Shown here: piece after piece, positions 21,144-32,000 of the stretch
How the letters are laid out: the number at the start of each line of letters is the position of its first letter
How positions within the stretch are numbered: the first letter of the stretch is position 1
Source of the DNA: Prostheceraeus crozeri
Taxonomy: Eukaryota > Platyhelminthes > Polycladida > Euryleptidae
Length of the DNA: 64,000 nt
Direction: 5' to 3'
NCBI GenBank assembly: GCA_907163375.1
Contig: CAJQUW010005239.1
Location: 1-64,000 of the forward strand
The notes under the pieces: generated by a model
Databases searched by the model: none
Told to the model about the DNA's origin: nothing
What the model saw: only the letters and a program-made list of their open reading frames with translations
Position numbers and translations under genes: made by a program

Positions 21144-23935
21144 CTAAAGAGTGAAGTAAGGAATTAGGATCACTTGGAGTAAGGTGGTTACATAGATTTT
21201 GAAACACGGTTTGTTAAAGATGTCTACATAAGTCCGACGAGAACATTGTAGTGTTGGGAGTTTCAGAGCTCTCAGTCTTTCTTCGTAGAGGTAACGAGGA
21301 TAGGCCACGGATTGCTTTTGAGTGAATCGACGTTGTACACGTTCGATAGCCAGAATGTCTTTGTTCAGGAATGGATTCCAGACTGGCGATGGCATATTCG
21401 AGGATGAGGGCGGACAGTGTTCTTGATAGAGACAGAGATAAAGCAGATTCGGGCCGTCCCGAGAGGACGAATGTCCTGAGGGACTGGCAGAATACAATGC
21501 GATTCGCTTTCTGAGTCACAGGTCAGAGTGTGCCGATAGAGAATTTTAGGTCTTTGTAGAAGATCGAATTTCCAAGGTCTCTTGACAACAGCTTGGAATT
21601 ATTAATGAAACAACCATCCAGACGGTATGTCTCTGAGGCAGGACTTGCGAAATTCCAAGAGTGTATAATGGAGCACTTTTGGGGTTATTTGAGCGATAAG
21701 CCTGCCATTCTATTCGACCAGTGTGGTTGCAGCGTTGAGAGTCATGCTTGGCAAAAGTTCTTTGGGCTTTCAGGGGTTCGTTGCGCTTGATTTCGGAGTA
21801 CAATTTTACATACATACAGCATATTTCAATAAAGAAGAGTTTGTCAAGGTGTCATCAATGTCATTAATATAAGGCGACAAACAGATCTGGGCCCTAAAAC
21901 GGATCACCTGGGGGACACCAAGAAATCATAGCTTGTTAGAGAGAAGAATGCACACATACGCACGACAACATCTCAGTTCTATCCTCATGAGAAAAGCTTT
22001 CAGAAAACATAGAAGTGTCTCCCTCGCAATGCCCAAGGAACGTCAATTTCGAGAGGAGGCGAAAGTGAGGGACTGAAATTGAACGCTTTTTCAAAATCTC
22101 GAGATAGATGACGTAAGGCCAATGCATCGCGATCCACTAACAGATGTTAAAATCCTCGAGGAATGTTCTAAGAGCTGGTGTGGTTACTAGACGAATTGGA
22201 TCGAAAACCAAATTGAGGAGACGCTTGCATTATGTATATTGGTTTCCTGAAACTGCCACATGGTGATTCGCGCAACAATCGATACTCCATCAATTTGGAG
22301 GCAGTACAAGTTCCATGGCTGTACCGCGTATGGGTAATTCTCTGCCTTCTTGGCGGCAACCTATTCCTTATGCTATGAGGAGTAACCAGGAGCGTGCTTC
22401 ACAGACTGCCGGGATATGCCCCAGCTCAAAAAAGATCTGGAAAAGGCGGAGCAAGAAAGTGGTAAGCAGAACAGAAAGACACTTGTTATGTAGCAGATTA
22501 TATTGAATACCATCAGGGCCAAGGGGAGGAGAAATGTCTTCTTATTGTGATAGGTGGAAGTACGGAACTGCATTATCAAGGGTGTGAGAAGACGTTACAT
22601 CAGCGAGACAATGATCAGTTTGTGTATGAACAGCAGAGTTATGGGAGGACCTAAGAGGGGAAAGCAGATTTTGTAGGAATCACCGAGAATAGTAGCTGAG
22701 TGTAGGAGGATCATACACCTACTAGGCTTCAGTAGGGACGGGTCGACAAGCGGACCACTCGGTGGATCGAACCTTTTGTTTAGATTTTACATAGTTCCAG
22801 AATACGCCTTAAGGACTTGTCACTGTTAGCAAAGGATGATTCAAAATTGTAAATAGATCTGGCGGATTGCTTGTTTCAAAGAGGTGTTAGATGTATGACT
22901 GCTACAAACGTTCTAGCCTCTTCAGATTCGGTGTCAAGGAAGATACGCGTTCCGCCCTTCTGCGCTGTAGTTTTATAATAACGGAATTTTCTTGGAGTGA
23001 TCCCAAGGAGGTCTGTTACTTCGAAGTCTTATTTTCATGGTCGGAAGGAACTGCTGACGATCAAAAGCACTCACGCTGAATCAGCGGATTGAAAAAGAAG
23101 CCCATATCTCATTCACAGTCTTTGTGCTCTGGAAGCAACTTTCCCAGTTATTGGGAAGCAAGAATGGAAACGGTACAAGTCCCAATCAGCCTGTCTTAAA
23201 ATTATAACGAGGAGTCGACTTGGAAGAAATTGGTTTTCTTTCAGCAGAAAAAGCCAGTTTCAGTTCAGCCAAAAGCAGACCATATTGTGATCGGAAGAGG
23301 CTAGAGGTTCAATTACATCAACGCGGGTAACAAGATCAGGAGTGGAGCAGATTAATAAATCCAATATATGCTCTTCGCGTGTAGGTTCAAAGACAGTTTG
23401 GTATAACCCTGACTCAACAGTGCAAACAAGAAAATCTTCAGAGTCTTTGTTCGGAAGAAAGGAAGAAAGTGTCTCCCAGTCAATGTGCGGGAAATTAAAA
23501 TCGCCACTTATTAGCTTAAACTGATGGGGAAGGGAGGAGGCTTCATGGAGAGCTTCGAATAGGACACTGTCATTAGCTACTGATGAATTAGGAGGACACA
23601 CCTACAAGAATGGAAGATTTATTCTGAAGATAAACTTCAGCCCAAACACAATCATGAAGTCTCGAGCTGTTAGCGACATCCAAAGCACAAGACTGAACTG
23701 AATCCTTAATGTAAAGGCAAACACCACCACCGCGACTACCACTGCGACGATCAGATCTGAATAATTTAAAGCCTGAAATTTGAAATAAGGCATCATTAAA
23801 ATTTTTATTTGCCCAAGTTTCAGTGAGAGAGATAATATCTGGTTGGAGGTCAGAGATATAGGAATGAAAAATGTGAAGCTTGTTGACAATGCTGCGAGCA
23901 TTCAAGTTAAGAAACGTAAGTGCAAGGTTAGGGCT
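21144..23935 (-). pseudogene. APE-type LINE (CR1/Jockey-like) ORF2, decayed
   Basis: The minus strand starts with an apurinic-type endonuclease: LNARSIVNKL and DIISLTETW near 23,920, GGGVCLYIKDSV, then in a shifted frame CPPNSS, SGDFNFPHIDWE and ASSDHNMVCFW at 23,260. The reverse transcriptase follows with many stops and shifts (traces: PPLGPDGIQY near 22,540; SRDFEKAFN near 22,090; a remnant of the SVLGP motif near 21,900). The C-terminal thumb-like end is clear at 21,400: SPVWNPFLNKDILAIERVQRRF, then LYEERLRALKLPTLQ. Motif order and style match the CR1/L2/Jockey group; the exact clade is not resolved. At least four frame breaks make it dead. Confidence 0.8.
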
Positions 23936-25365
23936 CTTCAGTTTTTTGAATAAGTACGATCAAACCAAGAGGAGTCTCTTTGCCAGCTACCATCATCTCT
24001 GCGAAACGAAGCGCCCCAAATAACTCCGGAGTCCCGTAGACTAAAACTCTCACAAGAAGAGCCATTGTCGCTCTTGGAAGCTTGTTTATTCAGTTCGAAG
24101 CAGTGCCGACGGAGAGCTTGTCCTGAAGGCGAAAGGCATGATCGAATGCGAACCTGGCTTGAATCACAAAAAAAGAAAAAAAAAACGGGGAGAAGCGGAA
24201 GAGAAAGCTGATTTGAAAAAGCTTCGCGTCGAAAGCAGATTTAAAAATCAGCCTGACCAGCCTATGAGAATTGACTTTCGGCTTGCCAATACGGATAACA
24301 TCAGTTGGTTCAGGACATGACGAGGAAGGAGAACTGTTCTAATAGACTGAATGATTGAAGATATACCGAAAAAACAGATCCTTATCATCAGGAAAATTTG
24401 TCAGGATGAGCTCATTTGGCATGTAGATTCCAGAGTCTGGAGGGACGGACGGTATCGAACCGGTCTGTCTCACGGGAAAGATAGGCATCCGGGAAGTTGA
24501 GATAGGCGGAGTGGGATTCGATACATGATTCGATAGAGCTGGACCTTGAAAAGCAACAGGTGAGCGATCAACAGGGACATCTATTGAGGAGAGGGGAGGA
24601 AAATTACCGGTGTAAAACTGGGAGGACGAAACGTGTGTGTGTGTGTGGGGCCCCTGAAGAGGAGATGAATCAGGCCAAGGAATGCTGGGAGATTTATCAG
24701 CTGTATTCTCGTTGAGGGAAGTAAGAGATCATGGCTATCTTGGATTCCAGCTTCAATGTCAGAGTCGAAAATGCTTTCACCAATTCTTGAAATTAGAGAA
24801 AGCAATGGAGGACTGTCTGAACTGGGAGAAATTTCCTTAACATTGGAACTAACACAACCTGTGAGAAACATCCTGAGTCTGGCAAACAGGTGGATTAGTT
24901 AAATTGGCAACAGTGAACTAATCCTCGTCAAAGCAATACACATGCTCATCAGGACGGGAAAACGTCCAGTGTGACGCGCACCCTGAACTTGGTCTTGATG
25001 GAGTCAACTTCTGGAGAGAGACAACAAGATTTACAGAGATAGAGACCAGGTTCGTCATTGCACACCCTATAAACATAGGAGATACGCACTACACTGGCGG
25101 AAGGAAAGACCTAGACAGAGGTAATGAATCCAAGATCGACAGTTGGAACACTCAATCTCTGACGCAGCGCTTGAGTTGGAAAGCTGATTACACCAACACG
25201 TAGGATTGCACCAGGGAGAAGATCAGAGGAAGCTTGACTCTTGGAATCTTTAGCCGTTCCAGGCATTATGCGAAGAGGAAAAAAGGAATTAACTACAATA
25301 AGAAAGGAGTCACACTCAGAGATTTCAGTCACAACAAAGAAGGTATAATAGTAGGTTAAGCCCAC
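23936..25365 (-). pseudogene. probable 5' region / ORF1 of the same LINE
   Basis: Upstream of the endonuclease on the same strand are short frames: 25,365-25,111 (internal MPGTAKDSKSQAS; LLPGAILRVGVISF) and about 25,100-24,960 with CNDEPGLYLCKSCC, a possible Cys cluster. A third, at 24,871-24,581, is Ser/Pro-rich. Their place just before the endonuclease suits a LINE ORF1, but no known ORF1 domain is identified. Confidence 0.4.
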
Positions 25366-25630
25366 ACTCAGACCCTGCAGTTACCGAATTAGCGAAGTAG
25401 GATGGATGGGGAAAATATACGCTGGTTCTAAAACTCAAAAACACGCCAAGCTACATGATTCCCTCCACACTACTATCCTCATACGGCCGCACACTTAAGC
25501 GGTGGATAGATAGCATAATACAAAAAACGAACGGTAGAGAGTAAACAGTGTAAGAGCTCAACACTAGCTAATTATATGCTATTATCTTAGAAGGACTGTG
25601 AACTACCACACAAAACAACAACAAAAAAGT

Positions 25631-25703
25631 TAGAGCAGGATTTGAACTCGATGAACGAGGTTAGCAAGTCTAACACGGTACCACCACACTACTGCGCCGC
25701 TCT
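25631..25703 (-). mobile_element. tRNA-like sequence followed by T6 (SINE head or tRNA pseudogene)
   Basis: The 73 minus-strand bases begin AGAGCGGCGCAGTAG and end CTGCTCTA. The two ends pair as a 7-bp acceptor-like stem with one G-T pair. GTTAG/CTAAC forms a stem in the middle, and GAGTTCAAATCC is a B-box-like T-arm. TTTTTT follows two bases later, a Pol III terminator. The T-stem does not pair well, so it is more likely a SINE head or a decayed tRNA than a working tRNA. Confidence 0.55.
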
Positions 25704-26133
25704 ATCTTTTTGAAGTAATTTGATATCTATAAACGCGTGTGATCAGCAAAGAAATCGAAAAGGGATGCAATTCTGGAGAGAGAATTACATAGAAATCTGA
25801 CTTGGCACAATACGCCAAGCCACAGCACTCTCAACAGCAGAGAAATCGGACAGAGAGATGAATCCAGATTACGAGACAAAGCACACTGCAGCTGCGTGTT
25901 GATAGAAGCACGCCAATAAAACTAAGCTATGGTAATCACTAAACAACGAATCACGTAATTATATAATGGAGTAATCGAAGGAACTGAAATACACCGATAA
26001 CTTTGGAGCCACTAAATGACAGGGGATAGCGATGACACAGAAATGAATAGAATGTGATCAGGAGATGAATGATACCAAAATTAATGAAAAACAATCCCTA
26101 ACAGCGTAGAACAGAAACACAAAGACCACAAGG

Positions 26134-26479
26134 CTAAGAGCGCGCTGAAAACACGTCCGACACCGTTGACGCATAGACTAGTTGTGATAGACCATCTGTC
26201 ATTTCGTCCCCTAATTCTGCTTGTAGCTTTTCTGCATGACTCCATATCTTACTAGCTTCGTCATTGCAGCACATTTCTTTGAATCGTTGCTTCGCAAGGT
26301 TGATGACGTAACGAAATTCGCTTATATGCTTGAGCACTAACATCGGATCTTTGAGTAGTCCTGGAAATATTCTCCATTATACAGATCACGTCGTATGAGC
26401 ACTTAATGCTAGCGATCAAAAAGTGTCCCTCAATTGATTCACTATTCCTTTCGACTTTTCGCGAGTCTCCCAACTGCAT
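26134..26479 (-). pseudogene. hAT transposase, middle segment
   Basis: Two overlapping minus-strand frames carry one conserved stretch: EGHFLIASIKCSYDV and IMENISRTTQ in one frame, then SEFRYVINLAKQRFKEM and AEKLQAELGDEM in the other. This resembles the hAT and zinc-finger MYM-type transposase region before the dimerisation domain. In transcription order it precedes the C-terminal half at 20,960-20,215, so the gene appears split by the LINE in between. Relation to a host gene derived from such a transposase cannot be excluded. Confidence 0.5.
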
Positions 26480-26514
26480 GACATTACGTATTTTGTAAAT
26501 GTGACCGTAGACTT

Positions 26515-27030
26515 GCCCACGCCTTGTGAAAAGTCAGCATTGTTTCTATTTGCCCATCCTCTATAAATTGCACAATGGCAAATTGCACCTGTCAAAACGC
26601 AAGACACAGTAGAATAACTTGGCCGCCGCGCAAAAAGGCAACATAGAAACACGTGCCCACCTTGTACTCGTAAAAAAGACAACATATGTACATTAATAAC
26701 TTATGTCGACCATGTAAACAGGCAAAATAGATCAATTTGCTCACCCTACAAAACGGCAATCACATTGATCAACTTGCCCACTCTGTCAAACAAAAGGCGA
26801 CACATATTAACTTGACCATCCTGTCTAAAGGAAACATCCTAATTGAAGTCACTCACAGCGTACTTGAAAAAAGGGCAATATACGAGCGTAATATAGGTAA
26901 TTAAACAAATTTCCCCATCCCGTGAAAAGGCAATTTGTCCCTCCTGTAAAAAGGCAGCATTGCCCACCCTGCCCACCCTGTGAAAAGGGCAGCATGGGCT
27001 TTGCCCACCCTGCCCACCCCGTGCCGGCAT
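26515..27030. repeat. degenerate minisatellite, TTGCCCACCCTGTNAAAAGGCA
   Basis: Roughly ten units built on TTGCCCACCCTG followed by TGAAAAGGCAACAT. Units near 26,960-27,025 are almost perfect and partly doubled (TGCCCACCCTGCCCACCC). Units toward 26,515 diverge and lengthen. The array abuts the TACGTAGC repeat. Confidence 0.75.
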
Positions 27031-27260
27031 GCTTGCTTTCCATTAGCTACCGAACAAATTGCAACGTAGCTGCTACGTCTCACTACCTTGTATTTGCTAC
27101 CGAAAAATATCAACGTAGCTGCTACGTTCCGCTACGCATTCGCTACCGAAGAAAATGCTACGTAGCTGCTACGTTGCAGTTGCGTAGCACAGACACGCTA
27201 CCTACTGCAACCAATGCTACCATCTGCTACGTAGGTGCTACGTAGCATTGTTGGCCGGGT
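27031..27260 (-). repeat. TACGTAGC-family repeat, terminal copy
   Basis: Five loosely repeated units of the type CAACGTAGCTGCTACGT and TTCGCTACCGAA lead to GCTACGTAGCATTGTTGGC and stop at GGCCGGG (about 27,259). That is the inverse of the CCCGGC(C/T)AACAA start at 12,299 and 13,396. Confidence 0.65.
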
Positions 27261-27689
27261 TGTCCGATATCTTCGCTGAGGATACACATATCCTCCATTT
27301 CTAGTTTAGATGGTTCAGATAGTTCCAAATCGATTTTAGATCTGCCCAAATGAATTTCAGATATGATCCACATGAATTGGAGATCTCCAGTTGAATTTAA
27401 GATCTTTTCAAAGTTAAGCTTCTGACAGATATCTGAAGTCCAGCTAGAGAAATCTGAAATCCAATTAGTGTCTGAAATTCATTTGGAAAGAACTGAAATA
27501 GACATGGAAAAGGTGCAGTAGGTTACAAAAGTTAACATACAGGTGTGATAGAGAAGTTTTCGGTCTTTGAATATTGCATAGTCTTTTCAAACGACTATAA
27601 TAAGTCTCCAAAACAAGGGAAAAAACGTCAATCACCGAAAAATAAATCTCAAAATTTTTCAGTGGAAAATTTTCTGGAAATTTTTGACG

Positions 27690-28010
27690 GAAAATTTTCC
27701 ATTTGCATCACTACTTACAGCTAGTGATGAAAATTTTCCGTGGAATTGGAAAATTTTGAAAGTTTTGATTTTTTGATAGGCCCTATAATTTGAGCGCTTG
27801 TACTGCCGAGGCAGCTACGTACCAATAAATTGGGTCTGAAGCTCTTGATTTCATCATTTTTTCGATTAAAGCGATCGTAGCAGCGCGAGTTCCGTCAGCG
27901 GATTTTTGAACATTCCTTTGCCACCAAAGGCTTGTGCTAATTTGTTAGCATTTTTATAAATTATCACACAGACACCGTTTGGGAAAACGTGAATCTTGCT
28001 TTACAAAAGG
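27690..28010 (+). repeat. dispersed repeat of about 300 bp, copy 2, with palindromic start
   Basis: Second copy of the 12,421-12,735 repeat. It starts with a palindrome: GGAAAATTTTCCATTTGCAT, CACTACTTACAGCTAGTG, then ATGAAAATTTTCC, as if two copies were joined head to head. After 28,010 the similarity ends. Confidence 0.7.
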
Positions 28011-29052
28011 GTTTAATTTCATGCAATGTGAAAGATCTGGAGCAAAAATAATATACTTCACAGATGACGGCGGAACAGAAAGCAGCCACCCCGGGGTGGT
28101 CGTTGCAAGTGTCAACAGCTCACCTGCATTTCCTCAAAGCAATTGAATGCCTCCGCAGTTCCTTGATCACAGAACGTTCGAGAGGAGGCTCTGAAGCGAC
28201 CTACATTCGCGGGTTTTTGTTGCCTAGCAATAAAACTGTCGAGCATCGTCTCGACGTCCTACTCCACAACTGCGACTTCTTCAAAATTGGTTCCTTTTTT
28301 GGTTAGGAAAATGGAAGTCTGTGCGACACGCAAGGTCAATGAAGGTCTTGATATGTGACTGTGTCAAAGATCGAGCCCCGATGACCGCCGTGAAAGAAAT
28401 TCGAGCATCTGCGTCATTTTCGTTGTTCGCTGATTTCCAAGAACACAATTTTATAATAATTGTCAATTGGCCCACTGCACATGCAAACCATTGACGAACT
28501 ATACAACAGCTTTGAAGGAAATTGGATAGGTGCTCCGCGTGTCATTACCGATCGCTCTGGATCTCCATGAAGTGAGCTATTCAGTGAAATTCCGATAACC
28601 GCTCATTTTACTATACTTTTGAGCGAAATGCAACAAATATCCATAACACCTATTGTTCAATTTGCGGAAAATTGGATGCCCACGAATGTTACGAATGTCA
28701 CGCCGAGAATTAAGGACCAAAAGAGCGACGATTATTCACCTATAGCGCATCTTTATAAATCACGGACTTTGATATTTACTATTTCTTAAATCAGAAATCA
28801 CAGCTTTTAAATATAGTTTATCTATTTGTTTGAAAAGGCACAATAATTTAGACAAAAAGGAACGATTCAAGAATTGATTATCTGTGTATAAAGCGAGAAT
28901 ACGTACGTAACATAACAAACAAAATGTTCAAATGACCACGTGCAAATACCAAAAGATCTTGCAAATACCGATGTCAATAAAATCACTGTGCCATGGTTGA
29001 CATCAGTGGAAGAAATACTGAGTCACTGTTAATAGGGATAATTTTGAAATTC
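28011..29052. other. no recognised gene
   Basis: A plus-strand frame at 28,064-28,306 (80 residues, starting MTAEQKAATPGWS) and a minus-strand frame at 28,475-28,281 have protein-like composition but match no family I know. The rest is AT-rich and is the 3' flank of the ZFAND2 gene. Confidence 0.35.
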
Positions 29053-32000
29053 TCAACTGATAGCACAGCCATCATTGGCTCTCACACTTCTTTGTTGTTG
29101 CTGGCGAATCGATTGATTAGCTCGACTCTCGCGTTCACTAGCTGCTAATGCTTCGGCTAACATTCGATCTTCCATTTCCTGCTGTTGCTGCTCAGTATCT
29201 AATGCGCCTGACACAGTCTGATTCGACTCAGCAGCTGATAGTCTCAAGGCCATAGCCATTGCTTCATCTTCTGACATACCTCCTTGAAGTTGAGATGTCA
29301 TCGGAGGTCTTGGACGTTCAGGTGTGCGTTGAGGGAACGGTCTAGATTGATTACGTCTTATAGCAGCAGCTGCCGAATCAGAAACAGTTCTACCTGAATT
29401 TTGAAATCCTTTGCAATTATGATCAGCTTCGTGTCTATGCGTAAGACAGAAATTGAGGCGGCAATTTGGGCAAGAGAATGGAACCATTTCTTTCTTCTTA
29501 CACTTGGGCTTGGAGCAAACATTCTTGAAAATCTGAAAATGATGGCACGAAATTTGAGTTCATTCATTAACACTTTAACACAATCGCACGGATAATTGAA
29601 ATGGAAATTATGAACATAATGAATGATAATGAATTAAAAATGATTTCAGGGGTTGGAGGATAATGTGATGTTGGTTTTATCAACGCAAATATATAGTTAT
29701 AACACATTATTAATCCCGTTGTATGACATGGAGCATTATAATACTGAAACACAAATTTACCGTCCGGAATCTAGGAGCATGACACACACAAAAGTTGCCG
29801 TAAACTATCCAGTTAAGAGCTCCTAATGATGGGAATAATGGATATATTTATCCAATAACATAAGCATGTTTCCACACAATTTCGCTTTCTTCTAAGAGTT
29901 ATGTTTGGGATGTATCTCCGAACTCGGCCCAAAAGTTCCTTGTTTCCATTATTGAATAGGTAAATTTGGTTGGCTACTTGGCTATTTTGCAACATCAGCA
30001 TCATGTGTGCATTTCCTGCGATTCCTGGTTTCCGGAAGGCAATTTCGTGCACCACCATGCTCTATGATATTGAAAGGAATCAGTTCACCGCTCTTTATAG
30101 GACTTATTCTAAAGCTACGATGGCCGCTCTAACACCCTGATATAAACTGCACATAGATCATCAGGGCATTGCTGAAAACAAATGTATGAGTAGGCCCATT
30201 CCCGGAGCATCCAGAGATGAGAATTCAAGAATTGGACCAAGACGGAATTGTCTTAATTTTGACATGAGAAAATATATGTTAGGTCGAACTGCTAAAATGG
30301 AGCATTGTGCCAATCATGGGGTTCAAGTGTAGAAGCATCATGAATAACTATATTCTTGATTATACTACAAGTAGTAGATAATGAAAAGATGTGGAAACCT
30401 TTGATAGATTTCCTGTTAAGTCTATGTATGAAAGTTTATAACTCAATATATTGCAATTCATCAAAAGCTTGTCTGTGAATGTTTGCAAACAGAATAGATT
30501 TGAAATTTGGATTTCTATCTAAAAATGATTTGAAATAATGCATCCATTTACCAATTCATTCATTAATAGATTCTTAAGGTGGAGTCACGGATGATGGTTC
30601 ATGCCATGGACACCTAGATGACATGGCTTTTTTCAAGTAATAGTGGCTCACTTGCAACACTGTGCTAAGATTTCATCAAAACTTTATTGAGTTGGCACTT
30701 ACAAGTCTAATTTACTTACAGCTGAAGGTGTTCATAAAGTCCGTTCCCGATTTTATTTCATTCGTATCACTAAGCAAATAGTCGGATCACTAAAATTTTT
30801 TTCTTGATGATGGAGGTCTGAACTTATGCTGAGGAAAGCATATGATCAACATTTCAATTTTTAAAATCAGCATGTGATGGCAAATCACAATCACACAATA
30901 ATCATTTTCCGGTCCATCCCTATTTTAGAATAAAAGAACAATGAATTTCAACTTGGAATCTTTTAATTGGGAGACACGGAAAAGTTGTGTTAAAGATTTT
31001 GTTCGAAGTGACCTCCTCCCTCACGCAGACAAAGCTGTAGACGCCTTTCAAAATTTGAAAATAAATCTGGAAGACGGTGAAGTGGTATGGACATTACTTC
31101 CTTGATTAAATCATGAATTTCAGTCTAAGAAGAATGCTTTCCTCGGTAAACGCGATCTTAAATGAATCCCCAAAGATCCAAAAATCCCAAAGTCGAGGGG
31201 TGACTAGTCTGGGCTCCTTGCTGACCAATGCAAAGGGCCGTCTCTGACAATCTACCTTGCAGGAAAGTTTTGATTCAAGAAAGCAAAGACTTCCTGTGAC
31301 CAATGCGGTTGCACACTATCTTGCCGAAAGAAGTTGTTCGAAGCCTCATTCGCCTTCGAAACTCTGTATTCTTTCAACATCTTGTGTCCTTAAGTGACCG
31401 TCCAGTCGAAAAAGTAGGGGTCAATTATTTTGTCACGAAGCATCGCGCACCAAACAGTGACTCACGGAGATTTGATGGGAACTTCTTCTACAACATGAGG
31501 ATTCTGAGTCCTTCACACAACACAATCATGACGATTCACATGTCCAGACAGGTGAAATGTTGCCTTATCGGGAAAGCACACTCGAGATAGGAAGTCCTCA
31601 TCAGAAGCAATACGATGTTGAAATTCATTGCACATCACCGTCCTTGCCGTCAAAAGTTGTTGGCTGATGTGAAAAGCTTTCCGAATAGTGCTGATCGAAA
31701 TCTATGTCATCAGACGCTTGACGCAGAGATGTGAAAAGATTATCTGTGAAAACAGGTTCAATTTCTTCTACTTTCTCTTCTTCAACACTCGGTCTTCCAG
31801 AGCGAGAAGAGTCTCATGTATCTGTGAGAAGGGATTTTGATTGCTCCTTGTTTCTCCAAATGTCGTTCAACCAAAGTTACAGATTCTAATTGGGTCAACA
31901 GCATCACGATTCTAACACACTCTTCAGCTGTCAGCACAGCACTAACAAAATTAGAATAAATGATTCGTAGAGAAATAAATGGCATTCAAACAGTGATTTG

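Noticed and set aside
25631..25703. Functional tRNA gene
   Set aside because: T-stem and D-arm pair poorly; a SINE head or pseudogene is more likely.
28064..28475. Protein-like frames on both strands
   Set aside because: No family motif, no splice context and overlapping frames; kept only as a note.
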